From Trichopria drosophilae (Eukaryota > Arthropoda > Insecta > Hymenoptera > Diapriidae): DNA of 64,000 nt. The notes under the pieces were generated by a model. That model was not told the origin of the DNA and ran no database searches. It was given only the letters and a program-made list of their open reading frames with translations. The stretch lies in contig CM059587.1 in assembly GCA_030407085.1 (NCBI GenBank), forward strand, positions 97,893,001-97,957,000, written 5' to 3'. The position numbers and the translations under genes are program-made. Positions 36,095 to 47,246 of the stretch are shown piece by piece (the first letter of the stretch is position 1; each line of letters starts with the position of its first letter).

Positions 36095-36447
36095 GTGCGG
36101 GTCAAAAAACCGAATTTCAAGAAACTACACAAAAAGTTGAAAATTATAAAATCGATTTTCAAGACACCGAATTTGAAACAAACGAAATAAATTGAACTCG
36201 AGCGTCAAAAGTACAAAATATTTAATAACAATCATCAAATTCAAATATTGCTTTCTTGGATGTGGCTTTTATGTATGACAATGTAATATTCGGCTGTTAA
36301 AATTAGGTTTTTTTACGTTTTTTTTTTTAGATTTCTTAAGATTTTTTTAGGTTTCTTAAGATTCGATTTTTCTTAAATTCATTTCCTTCAAATTAGATGT
36401 CTTGAAAATCGGTTTTATAATTTCCGACTTTTTGAACTTCGGTTTCT
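36095..36447. repeat. CCGA-unit fold-back, right part of cluster
   Basis: It starts GTGCGGGTCAAAAAACCG. The left arm has AAAATTATAAAATCGATTTT and the right arm, in reverse, has AATTATAAAACCGATTTTCA, so it is a fold-back in its own right as well as pairing in part with 35359-35600. Confidence 0.55.
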
Positions 36448-36480
36448 TGAAAATCTTCCTTTTTAAAAATGAATTTTCAA

Positions 36481-38566
36481 TATTCAGGTATACAAAATTT
36501 ACCACCTAATCTCTCTCGCAGATTCGGAATCTGTAACATATTTCTGACTCTATGATATTTAAATGAAAAATTGTAATTCCAAAGTTTCTTACAAAAAAGT
36601 ACTAAGTAAAAATACTCCACTAAATCCTGTGAAATAAAATTAAGTCGAGAGGTTTCCAAAGAAATTGCCACATTAAAAACGGTTTAAACGGTGTAGAAAG
36701 AAAATTTTGAGATCTCATTGTTTACTCGTCTAGCACGCCTGAAGTCGGTCGAGAAGAAAAGCACGGAATATCGCTTCATTCATAAATAATGTAATACCTA
36801 GATACGATTGTACGTCCCACAACGTTGATTTCGTATTCTAGGTCGAATTTTAAAATCCAATGTACCCAACTACAAATGTAAGCTCTATATTTTCAGTTCT
36901 GAGAGTCTAAAATTTGTTTTTTCTTGTTTCTAGTAAAATTGAAAGAAACTTTTTTTTTAGTTCGGTCATTCCAACACTTGATTTATACAGTTAAAAAGGC
37001 ATACATAATGACAAAGGTTTCCTTTTTTTTTTGCTACATGGCACTAAGAAACTGGTTTTTCATTATCAGAAAGTCGTTATAAATTTTCTATCTAATAAAT
37101 GTTGCATAAATTGCTATACTATTTGTTGTTAATAAATTACTTTGAAAATATCGTTGAATATTACAAAATTTCAAGGAAAAAAGGTTTCAGTATAATAAAA
37201 GCAAATAATTCCAACCTAAAATATGTGGTATACAAAAAAGTATCTAAGCGAGTCATATTTCATAAAGGAGAATGTTCAAGGCAGTGAAAAATAGTGACCA
37301 TTTGTTGCATGGTTGCTGAATATTTATAAAGAATTCCACGTCCTCTCAGAATGATAAATGCGTATAAACGTACACGAAAACAAACAAGACATAACTTTAA
37401 TAAATATATTTTATATAATAGCCAGTGAAAACAGTCAATATTGATCAGCCATTATCATTTTTCCTAATTCCTATATTTCTCTTTTAAATATTTTTTTCTT
37501 ATTAGAAAGTTTGTATCTTTTAAAAATTCAGAAAATGTTTGCGAAGATAGTGAATATTCAAGTAGCTGATAACTGCAGAATAGAATACAAATAATCGCAA
37601 ATGAATATTAGGAATATTTTACATATTTGTATAATGGTGTCTCCAAGTTTCCTTGTACATAAACTTTCTTCAAAGCAAAATATTATCGATCTTTTGCATT
37701 TTCATATTTTCAATGGAAAATTTCTCTACAAATACTTAAAAAACTTATTAATAGGACATTTATTTATTTTAATAAAATGGTAGCTCTGTCTATCTTTATT
37801 TTTGACGATTTTAATATTAATTAAATTAAAAAACAATTTTGTGGTTATGTAAAAGAAAAAATTTCACTAAAGTAAATATTTACATAAATGTACAAATTAC
37901 TTACGTACCATTTTTTTTAAATATGAAAGAATTATTTAAAGAAAAATGTATAAAGCAGTAATATTAATCTTCAAGACAAATCACCACTAGTCTTCAAGAA
38001 GTCAAAATTTTAAATGTTGAAAATATATGTACAATATTTACTTTTTATACTTAATTTAAAATATTAAAACTGCGAAATATTTTTAGCACACACCCAGCCA
38101 TTTTCAGCGTACATTGAGAGAAAACCTGCGACTTTTGTGTTTTATTCGAATTGCCGTATCTATAGCAACATCAGCGACACAGAGCCGGACAATGGAATGA
38201 AATTACTTTTTTTTCTTGTCAGTCCAGAAGTCACAATTTTCACCAGATTTTAAAATTCAAAAATACACCTTAAAATGAACAATTGTTAAAATAACATAAA
38301 CTTTGTTTTAACACCTTTTATCTCTTAAAATCAATTATTATTTTAAACTCAGTGGACGTTATTATATTAATGTTAATTTATCAAAATCATTATGCTTTTG
38401 TTAGTCTTTTTTACTAACAAATTCATAAACTATAATTTACTGATTTACTTCAAATGGAACAATAAAATGGGAATTATATTAAGTAATAAATATCTTTTTC
38501 TTGGCTAATTTCAAGCTTATTCTACTCATAAATATGTTCGAACTGAGCAATAATGATTTTTAAAGT
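36481..38566. other. AT-rich non-coding stretch
   Basis: Nothing recognisable is seen. The small frames at 36477-36671, 37099-37287 and 37601-37783 are featureless. Confidence 0.45.
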
Positions 38567-38754
38567 ATCCTAGTTGAACAGGCAAGATGTTCTATGAAAT
38601 AAAAAAGAGTTTTGAGGTTAGTTACTATATATATATATATACAGAATTCACAGCGTCTCGTAAAATCCGTTTAAACGAATTTTGAATTCAAAGAAACTAA
38701 CCTCAAAACTCTTTTTCTTTTGCATAAATCACATTGCCTGCTCAACTAAGATAG
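38567..38754. repeat. hairpin element with (TA)n in its loop
   Basis: The left arm TAGTTGAACAGGCAA...AAAGAGTTTTGAGGTTAGTT pairs with the right arm AACTAACCTCAAAACTCTTT...TTGCCTGCTCAACTA. The loop of about 70 bp contains a (TA)n run at 38625-38642. Confidence 0.75.
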
Positions 38755-38779
38755 ATAAAAACGTTCGTATTTTTATAAA

Positions 38780-39080
38780 CCCATTAACATCCAGGAGGAT
38801 GCAAAATGTAACACAACTTTGTGACTCACATTTCATATGAAAAAAAAAGTTTATAAATTTATATCATATCCTCTTTTACGCAAAAAGGGTCCTTTTAAAT
38901 TCTACAGCTAAAATTTGGTTGTTATTAACTAAAATAAATTTACGGCACATTTCATGCAAGAAAACACGATTTTCTTTTAGTTTCTTATTTCTATTAATTT
39001 TAATCGCAATTTTCACACGAAAGCCGAATAAAATTTGCCATAAAAATCCAAAATATCGCGCCTTCGAATCATCAGCTTTA
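38780..39080. mobile_element. possible solo left end of a CCCATTAAC-type element
   Basis: CCCATTAACATCC at 38780 matches the terminal 9 bases of the piggyBac-like fold-backs, but the four bases before it are TAAA and no inverted partner is found downstream. Internal similarity is vague. The right limit is a guess. Confidence 0.25.
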
Positions 39081-39399
39081 AAATCCAGGGTTCCTTATTA
39101 TTAATTCAAGGTGGTGGAGATAGAAGTGGCGCCCAAATGTCTAAAGCAACGTACAAGGCATTTTGTTCGATATTAAAAAACCTTTAAAACTGCAAATTAC
39201 TTTCATTAATGTGGGTAAACAAACATTTTTATAGATCTACTATTTCTGATTCAAGTGATCTAGAAACAATTTTTTGTGGTCCTGTGTTATCTGTCAAATA
39301 TTAACTAATTTTTAAAAGTCTGTTCTTCAAATATCCATTTCGTAGTAACATTTTCCATGTTTTTTCTTTATCTACATAACTTAATTACAACCCGTTCAC

Positions 39400-39970
39400 T
39401 GTTTAGAATACATGAGTATTCAAAGCTGCATTCAGCTTAAACACGTTACGAAATACCCTTCGCAGTGCCACGCGTACTTCAAATAGTACGTCAGGTAATT
39501 AATCGTAATCATATCAGTAGTTTCTACACGCAATTCAATGGACATTCCTGAATTCTGTGCAGCTACAGTTTAATTGTGATGCTACTGACGTAAAGGAGTG
39601 TCAAAGCCTTATTGATCCTTGCAGGAAAATATAGAGAACAAACGTTTTCGTCGTTACGTTAGCTGTAACTCAACAATTTAATTTGCAATTTAACTACAAT
39701 TGTCAAACACGTTTATCAAATCCGCAAGCCGTAGGTCGAATGCCACCAGGATAATTCTCGACATCTAGGGACGATTCAGGTTCACTGGGGCGTTAATGAA
39801 TCGCTGTAACGACGCAATTGCAATATCTCGAAGGGCGTATTTCCCGCAGGAATACCCTGTAATCCTCTGTACGCGTTACGAGCCTCGCAAGAGCGATCGT
39901 CAAGAAGCTATTTACTTAGCCAGACCGAAACCGACTACGAATCTGTGAATGACGTCGGAATAAATATCAA
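39400..39970. other. GC-richer unique island
   Basis: A stretch of balanced composition with many CpGs, for example TACGCGTTACGAGCCTCGCA near 39870, and no long open frame on either strand. This profile suits a conserved non-coding element or promoter. I see no repeat structure in it. Confidence 0.35.
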
Positions 39971-40660
39971 ATAAACTGAACACCAGCTTCCAAGTATGTT
40001 TTAACAGTTCGAAATAAAGAAATTTTTTGAAAATTGAAGCAGATTCAAATAAATTTTGATAAATTGCAATATTAAAAAATCAATGACACAAGAGACACAA
40101 AATATCATATCATACCAATCATAGAACTCTTCTGAAGTCAAGAATTTCAGAAGTTTCTACTGTAATCTCAAAGGAAAAGTTTAGTAACAGAGGCCCTTTA
40201 TTAAATGGTATTTAAGTCAAAGGTGAAAAGCTCTTGGAATTTTCTTTTTAGTTCGATTACACGACACTTATGGACCATTTCAATGAACAAATTGTCAAAA
40301 ATCACTAGAGCCATTTTGCTCTTTTTTACGTATATTAAGGTAATATAAAAAATAAAAAACAACGGCCTTGGCTACAAATGAATGTCCAAACGGACAAATT
40401 AACAAATACTAGGCAGTCTTGAACTCTGGCATACTTATTTTTTCTTCGATGTTTTGAGTAAGTAGTACTCCTTTTCAAAAAGCTAATGGTTTTCTTAGGA
40501 GCCTCGTTGAAACAAATTTAACAAACGCTTATTTCATACCTGAATTCTGCCTGAAAGTTAGCTTCCAATGCCAAAAACAGTAACAAACAAGAATGTTAAT
40601 TGTATTATTTGAAAGCCCCTAAATACGAAATTATACGAAAATCTACAAATTTTTTCAAAA
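39971..40660. other. AT-rich non-coding stretch
   Basis: Nothing recognisable is seen. Confidence 0.45.
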
Positions 40661-40850
40661 TATGTACGCATATTGAATTTGCCCTTTTGTTTTTTAAGAT
40701 TTGTAATCAGCGAATCTGAACCCCCAAAGTATCAAGTGACATGAAAAAAAAACAAGAAAAATTCAAAATATGTCCGCCATTTTTAAGTTTAGATTTCTGA
40801 CCTCAAATTGGGAATCAGCCCCCCCCCCCCCTCCTTCCAAAAAAAAAAAA
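40661..40850. repeat. two units of a GTAATCAG-core repeat plus poly-C/poly-A
   Basis: TTTGTAATCAGCGA at 40700 and TTGGGAATCAGCCC at 40808 are about 110 bp apart, each preceded by a TTGAATTTGCC- or CCGCCATTTTTAAG-like segment. The second ends in a run of 13 C (40819-40831) followed within 10 bp by 12 A. It is the same core as in repeats at 44.9-45.1, 47.9 and 60-61 kb. Confidence 0.5.
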
Positions 40851-40952
40851 GTGAACTTGTCAATAGGGGAGTTAACAATGCCTAAGATTGAGCAAAAGAA
40901 CGTAAGCTCCATTTCGCTCTGCAAAGATTATTACAATTGTATAAATGAGCAA

Positions 40953-41970
40953 GGTAGCTGATAGCTTGATCAGGAAACTCAACGATAGCGGAATCTATGC
41001 GATTGGATATGCGGACGATATTGCTATCCTCGCTAGAGGCAACTACGAGGAAGTTTTGCAGGAGCTGGTACAAGAAGCCCTGAGGGTTGTGGAAAAATGG
41101 AGCAATGAAAAAACGCTATCGATTCAACCGGAAAAAATTGCCGTCATCATTTTCTCTAGAAAATATAAGATCAAAAAACTAAGAGAAATGGTGATTGGCG
41201 GGAAGCAGGTGCCATATGCCAGCGAAACCAAATATCTTGGAGTAACCCTGGATAAAAAATTAAACTGGAATGGTCACCTGGATAACAAATGTCACAAAGC
41301 AATTGCCACTTTCTGGCATTGTAGGAGAGCTCTTGGTAACAGTTGGGGTTTAGGACCGAAACAGCTGCTCTGGATCTACCAACAGATTGTGTTACCAAGG
41401 ATTACCTATGCCTCGCCAATTTGGTGGCAGAGGACAGAAAAGACCCAAGTTCAACAAAAATTGAACAGGGTACAGGCTATGTTCCTTAGGGGCATTTGCT
41501 CGGTAAGGAAGAGTACACCCATAGCCGCAATGAGGTCTCTTTTGGGCGTACCGTCCATGGCTCAGGCAGTAAAATGCGAAGCCATGAGAACCGTGTATAA
41601 ACTCAAGTGCTTGGGAAGCTTGACAGGTAAGCAAGATTGGTTCAACAATCTTTTTCAAGGAAACCTGAGAGACATGTGGTACCAACCACAAGACAAGATC
41701 CAGACACACCACACGGGGGAAAACAACTTTAAGGTTTGTTTCCCCAACAGGGAGGACTGGAAAAATAAATCAGCAATACCCAGGAATGGCATCATCTGGT
41801 TCACAGATGGGTCCAAAACCAACCAGGGTGTAGGCGCAGGATACTGCGGACCGAAGCTGCGGGAGAACTTTTCCCTCAAGCTCAACAAATTTAACACTGT
41901 TTTTCCAAGGAGAGGTGGCGGCAATCCTCATGTGTGCCGAAACCCTCATGGAGAAAGAAGTGACAAATAA
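40953..41970 (+). pseudogene. LINE ORF2 fragment: reverse transcriptase end and start of RNase H
   Basis: The frame is open from the truncation point to 41970. The RT catalytic box YADD is at 41008-41019 in IYAIGYADDIAILARG. It is followed by the KYLGVTLDKKLNWNGH segment and a thumb-like region with LPRITYASPIWWQ and LNRVQAMFLRG, all typical of LINE reverse transcriptases. The first RNase H aspartate is in WFTDGSK (GAT 41806-41808). In this frame the sequence after about 41904 is out of register (PRRGGGNPH), because a run of five T at 41900-41904 appears to carry one extra base. The ATG at 40945 lies in the flanking target duplication and is not the natural start. The 5' part of the ORF, including endonuclease and the palm/finger motifs, is missing. 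Confidence 0.9.
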
Positions 41971-42634
41971 AACGATATGGATATGCTCGGATAGCCAAGC
42001 TGCATTGAGAGCGATAGACAATCCAGTCGTCAAATCAGCTTTAGTCAGAGATACAAAGACCTGCCTACGTAACCTGGCCGAAAGAAACAAGCTCAGCCTG
42101 ACCTGGATATCTGGCCATATGGGCTGGAAAGGAAATGAAAGAGCGGACACCCTTGCCAAGTCGGGAATAGTAAATGGAACTGACTTGACTGGGAGGATGG
42201 CACTGCCATTTCAAGAAGGACTCAACCTACTGGAGAGGCAAATGAAATCCCAACAGGTTAGAGAGTGGATCAAAAACAAAAAATGCAGCACAACCAAAAG
42301 CCTTGCAGGAGAGCTGCAGGCGGACCGATGGGCTGAAAAACTGCTCGAATTAAACAGAATAGAAATAAGAATCTCCATCGAAATCCTAACCGGACATGGA
42401 AATTTAAACAAGCACAGTCACATCGTAGGAAGGAAACCTTCACCGATGTGCACTAGATGTGATGAAAACAAGGAGGAATCATCAATTCACTTCCTATGCG
42501 AGTGCCCTGCACTGATGGAAAGTCGAAGGAGATACCTGGACTCTCCACTTGTAAGCATGGAGGAAGTCAGGGAGCGGAATCTCGGGCAACTTCTGAGATT
42601 CTGCAAAGCAGCTGGTTATCCAACGGAACCCTGA
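41905..42634 (+). pseudogene. LINE ORF2 continuation: RNase H and C-terminal zinc motif
   Basis: It continues the same polypeptide in the next frame. The remaining RNase H acidic residues are visible: Glu at 41912-41914 (GEVAAIL), Asp at 41990-41992 (CSDSQAAL), and Asp at 42146-42148 in GNERADTLAK, after the conserved His (SGHMGW, 42116-42118). Near the end is a CX2C...HX2CXC cluster (CTRCDENKE...IHFLCECPAL), as found at the C-terminus of many RNase H-bearing LINEs. The frame ends at a stop at 42632-42634, about 100 bp before the hexanucleotide tail. With only one visible frameshift, the copy is young for its length, but it is dead because of truncation. Confidence 0.9.
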
Positions 42635-42742
42635 GTAGCATCAGGAATAGCATACAAAGGCAAACAGCTAAGTGTGCTGATTTCTGGGGTTCACCCGAGC
42701 CTGATGAAGAAAATACCAATACCAATACCAATAAATGAGCAA

Positions 42743-44890
42743 CTAGATTGTGTAAGAATTCTGTAACCATTTAAATAATAGTAACAATAAATACCTACAT
42801 TATTGTGTAAATTCAAACCGTTTTGTATGAAAAGACGTATGACAAATTGCGAAACAAAATGATAAAAGCAACCAACTGCAACAAAAATTTCAGCTAAAAG
42901 ATTTTGAAGTTGAAATCATTACCCACATATATGTCACTTTCCATAATATTATTATTGACTCCACTGATAAAATGATAAAATATCAATCTTTGAATTACTT
43001 ATTTACATTAAAAATATAATTTATTCAGAAATGATATTCCTCGTAGAATGAAAAAAAATAACAAAATTGAAGAGTAAAATGTCAACTCCAGCAATTAATT
43101 AACGTTTGTATTAAAAATTGGGAATAGTAAATATTTTCTTTTCATATTTTAAACCCTCAACTTTCAGAAATATTAATCCTACAACTGAAGGGGAATGAAG
43201 AAATTATTTCTCTCAATATTTTTCTAGATAGAATTAGCTGCAACCACTAATTAGATAGAAAACTATTGAAATCCTTGTTTGGAAGGTATTCGCTATTTTT
43301 TGTAAATATCTGAGGGTAAGTTCGTAATCAATGAAGTCGAAAATAGTTTAGAGATTCCTGAATTGTTTCGACTAATCTAATCTAGAGTATAGTATGTGCA
43401 GGATTCCTTGAAATGGAATAAATTAATTTAGTGATTGACAGATGAGACTCGATTTTCATTATATTATATAAGCTTTTGTTTTATTTTATTTTATTGCTTT
43501 TAAAATATACTTTTTTGGACACCAGTTTACGTTACGCAATGGACCACTCAATCATAACATTTTAATTGCAATACAAACATGTATTATTTGAAGCATATGC
43601 AACAAAATATTATAAATCTTAAAAAGTTATGCAAAATGATTTATGTATTGTTGAATTTTAAATTGCTACAAAATAGACATTAAAAAAAAATAAACAGTAC
43701 GAAAGTTAAAATATATAGTTCAGTAATATAATCGCACGCTGTTAAAAGTGGTAACTAATTACATTCACATGATTTATTATTAATATATTGAAGAGTTAGG
43801 TAACGGAATCTTGAATATAAATTGAAATTTATGGAATGTTAGGTTAGGTTAGGAAATACTTTAAGGAAAAAAACGACTGCAGCCGCAATTATCGAAATAC
43901 TATTAGTCAGTTTAATTTAGTGCCAGGGTAAAATATTATAAGTAAAATTCAGTTCACTGCACCGATTGTCGCAAACAGTAATGAACAATGAAAAAAGCCT
44001 TTACGTCTTACATTGTTTGTTTAAAACCAAATAATTGACGGGTTGACTACCATTTTAAGTGACTAATTACCAAATTATATGTAAGTAAGTAACATTATAT
44101 AATTATCATCAGCTATAGTTAATTGCAGAAGACTTGTAAATCTGCTACATTAACAGATAGTGAACATAATCAGCAAAAATTACTAGCACGTATTTTAGTA
44201 ATGATATAGTAAATGTCTTAACAAATTTATTGTGAAATTTTGTTTCAATGCGCGTCGTTACTTGGATGAAATGTATGTAGTTACCAATAGACTATTTCGA
44301 CATACTTTAGGTTTTTTCCCCGTAGTATTGATCGTATAATAATGTTACATTCTATACAATTATTCCAAATAATAAAATAATATCCCTTATCAATATGAAT
44401 AACGGAATATGCATTTCACGAAGCCTTTTTAAGAGATCAATGAGCCAATCAATTTAATTATACTGGGTATTCAAACATGAATTTCAGGAATTGTAAATTA
44501 AATGATACTTGCAACATCTGTTCAACATAACCCTCTCATTATATCAATAAATAGGAATTTATTAGTATTTAGGATTTATAGTATTAGTAATATACTATAA
44601 ATATAAATTTATAGTATAGTATTAGTAATTTATTAGGAAAGTATTAGTATTTCTTTGTAAACCTAAAATTGTATTTTAATGAACCCTTTGAAGCATACAT
44701 TTTTCTATGTATGAAAAACAGAAGATACTGGGCACTTGAAAATATTACTTGATCAAGCTGAAACTTGCTACTGATCGTGAATTTGGTCTCAGGGTTTCAA
44801 AATTCGAATTGGCTGATGAAGCGAAACCTTACCCTCAAATATCGGTAGGAGAATAAAACATTTTGAATATGATAAAGACATATTTGTGGA
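42743..44890. other. AT-rich non-coding stretch with a TTAGG triplet
   Basis: Three TTAGG units at 43839-43853 match the insect telomere repeat but are too few to be an array. At 44560-44650 there is low-complexity sequence built of ATTAGTA and TATAGTA words. Nothing else is recognised. Confidence 0.45.
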
Positions 44891-45132
44891 ATTAACATTT
44901 TATAATTCGATCCTGGCAATCAGCATTTTGAATTTTGAAAATGTAAATTAAATTCGTGAGTAATAAATCCCCTAAGAACGGAACTCCACCTTGATCAAGT
45001 CCGTTTTTATGAATTTTAATCCCCATATTACATCCACTATCTTGAATGTTGCAAATCTGACGTACAGTTCTTGCGATTGAATCCGCCATTTTGAATTTTC
45101 AAAATCTGATAACGGATTCGTAATCTGCGACT
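44891..45132. repeat. two units of the ATTCGTAATC-core repeat
   Basis: CATTTTGAATTTTGAAAATG (about 44923) and CCATTTTGAATTTTCAAAAT (about 45087) are about 165 bp apart and each is followed by an ATTCGT(A)-type core, the second reading GGATTCGTAATCTGCGAC. It is part of the dispersed family noted at 40.7 and 60 kb. Confidence 0.5.
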
Positions 45133-45635
45133 ATGCAAACCCATGTACCCATACAGGATGGCTTGCATAAACACGTTCAATACTTTTCCTAGTAACGAAT
45201 TTATCGTGAAAAAAATGTATTTCTTAGCATTTGTTTATTTATATCAACGAATTGGTAGTAATTATTTACTAGTGGCATGTCGTTTTAGATATTTTGACAT
45301 GTCACGACATTTAAATACAAAAAAAAATATACCACATTTGTTGATATATTAAAACATTTAATGATATTTTAATTGGATAAAACGATGATAAATCAAAATA
45401 CACAATACGAAATTCAAATACCATCTGTCATAAATTTTCGCGGACTAGTAAAAATGTCAAAATACTGAAATATCTATAGCTGAACATATTCCGATAAACA
45501 AATCATTAGTAATTTTCGGTCTATGTTATTTCAGAAATTATAAATATTTTTAAAGCTAATCTGAAAGACTTAATACAAAAAAATTCTTAAAGATAGAATA
45601 ATTTCATAATTTCCTTGAAACTTATTTTACGTTTT
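45133..45635. other. AT-rich non-coding stretch
   Basis: Nothing recognisable is seen. The 69-codon frame at 45143-45352 has no supporting signal. Confidence 0.4.
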
Positions 45636-45752
45636 AGTTAAGTACTTAATCTGCTCAAATTGTTCTATTGCGGTCGATTTCTCGAATATTTGAGTTAAGT
45701 ACTTAATCTCCTCAAATTATGCTATTGCAGCAGATTTCTCGAATATTTTAGA
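45636..45752. repeat. 57-bp tandem duplication
   Basis: AGTTAAGTACTTAATCT begins at 45636 and again at 45693. Both units continue through CTCAAATT, CTATTGC and GATTTCTCGAATATTT with a few mismatches. Confidence 0.85.
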
Positions 45753-46750
45753 TCACAGAAAGAAATCATTAATAGATTCTAAAGATTATAAAAGATTCTT
45801 TTGAACTTTCATCATTTTTATGGATAACAACGACTACTATAATAAAGCTTTCTTTCCACTGAATTTTATAACTAAACTTTGTTTTATTTTTGAAGAAGTT
45901 TCTTTTAAAGATATTATTTAAAGTGTAAAACACTATTTATTCAGAAATTTTAATACATTTTTCTTAAAATCAGGTTTGGTAAATTTTACTTTGCGGCGTT
46001 GCGGTGTTGCGGCCATGCAAAATTTGCCAAAACACTTTCATTTCTTTCATTGAATGTTACTGTAGTTTAAACTAATTACAATACTTTATATCTATTAATT
46101 CCATACCTAATTAGGAGTGTAGGTGATTACCATCCTTAAAATGGAAATTAATAAATAACAGTCCCCCAGGGGCCAATAAAAATAACGCGTTTTTTTGTCA
46201 TTTTGATCGTCGGCGGTTCGATTGATTTGTAAAATGAAAAAAACACGTTGAAGTCGCGAATTACACTTAAGATGGTATAGTAGTTTAGTAGTAACAGTCC
46301 ATACGTACTACGAATAATTCAAGGTTTGGACTATTACTACTTAGATTACTGCAGTTTCCTACGTGATATCCGTGACTTTAACGAAGATTTCTTTCATTTT
46401 CCCACGTGATAAAATAATTGAATTTACTTTTAGTTGTTAGTCCTCATCATACATTAACTGAATTTATCACTTTCTAGAGTTTCCTGTTGGGTATCCTAAT
46501 TTATTTTCATAAGTCGATTCTTCCGGTTACAAAAATCAGAGGTACTCAGCAATTAAAAGCAAAAGCCTTCTGACGAACCGTGATATACTTTAGTAGAAAA
46601 TGACCTACATAAATTGCATTGAATACTTGTGAACCACAACTAACTCATTGAAGAATTGATCAAATTTACCTACAAAAGTTTGAGGCCACCAGGAACGCTT
46701 CAGCAGTGACATCCGTATTATCGTAATCAAATACTCAGATAATGTTTTTT
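45753..46750. other. AT-rich non-coding stretch
   Basis: Nothing recognisable is seen. Confidence 0.4.
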
Positions 46751-46760
46751 TTTTTGTCAG

Positions 46761-47246
46761 GGAAAAGTATTTACCATGACAAAAGCTAAAAGCCGTCAAA
46801 AGGAAGGCGAAACTTCGACTTGGGCACGCTTTATTCGGTCCTCCCGAACTAGGTTACAGCATTTCATCTGCTTACAAACGTATCGATCCACTGACGTTAA
46901 TGTAAGGGAACACTCGACTTCCGTCAAGCCGTTAATTGGCACGCGTAAGGCTCGTTTAAATGCAGTCACTCTTGACGGCCCTCTTTATCGAGTTGGGTTT
47001 CGAGCACGCCCTTTTCGCCCATTATTCCTGGAAATTTTTTCTGTGAAATCTCATTATCGAATTCTGCATTCGGTTTGTCACGGTTCGCAAATTTTCAATG
47101 GATTTCTGAATGTGATTTATGTAGGCAAAGGAGAAAATAGCGTTGGAGAAATTTTCACAATGTCTATTGTAGGTGCTCCAGGAGCTATTTATCGTACTTA
47201 TTCTCTGAAATTCCAAGTAAAACATATCTCAGACAAATTGACATAA
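46761..47246 (+). CDS. candidate terminal coding exon or small gene, unknown product
   Basis: The longest frame outside the LINE reads 161 codons from 46761, or 156 from the ATG at 46776 (context TTACCATGA), to TAA at 47244-47246. It is preceded by a textbook acceptor, a 14-T run followed by GTCAG ending at 46760, which is in phase 0 with the frame. An AATAAA lies at 47363-47368, giving a 3' UTR of about 120 bp. The first half is GC-richer than the surroundings and basic (KAKSRQKEGE, TRKARLNAV, RARPFRP). The second half is more hydrophobic. No known domain, signal peptide or zinc motif is seen. A shorter minus-strand frame overlaps. It could also be a non-coding conserved island. Confidence 0.33.
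   Translation, partial: GKVFTMTKAKSRQKEGETSTWARFIRSSRTRLQHFICLQTYRSTDVNVREHSTSVKPLIGTRKARLNAVTLDGPLYRVGFRARPFRPLFLEIFSVKSHYRILHSVCHGSQIFNGFLNVIYVGKGENSVGEIFTMSIVGAPGAIYRTYSLKFQVKHISDKLT

Larger units (their letters stand above)
40941..42742 (+). mobile_element. 5'-truncated LINE with exact 12-bp target-site duplication
   Basis: The element body is 40953-42730 (1778 bp). It is bracketed by ATAAATGAGCAA at 40941-40952 and 42731-42742. It starts inside the reverse transcriptase, upstream of the YADD box, and ends in an AATACC-type hexanucleotide tail (about 42711-42730). This is the pattern of target-primed reverse transcription with early termination. It encodes the end of RT, the thumb/connection region, RNase H and a C-terminal Cys/His motif. 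The RNase H domain points to the I/R1/LOA/jockey side of LINE phylogeny, and the precise clade is left open. GC content is much higher than the host DNA. Confidence 0.92.

Noticed and set aside
40945..40947. ATG as the start of a LINE protein
   Set aside because: It is part of the 12-bp target-site duplication. The element is truncated and its real start is missing.
41171..42411. Several minus-strand frames of 66-129 codons across the LINE
   Set aside because: They are shadows of the plus-strand RT/RNase H frame, which has clear catalytic motifs.
43839..43853. TTAGG x3 as an interstitial telomere
   Set aside because: Three units are too few and can occur by chance. It is only mildly supportive of an insect source.
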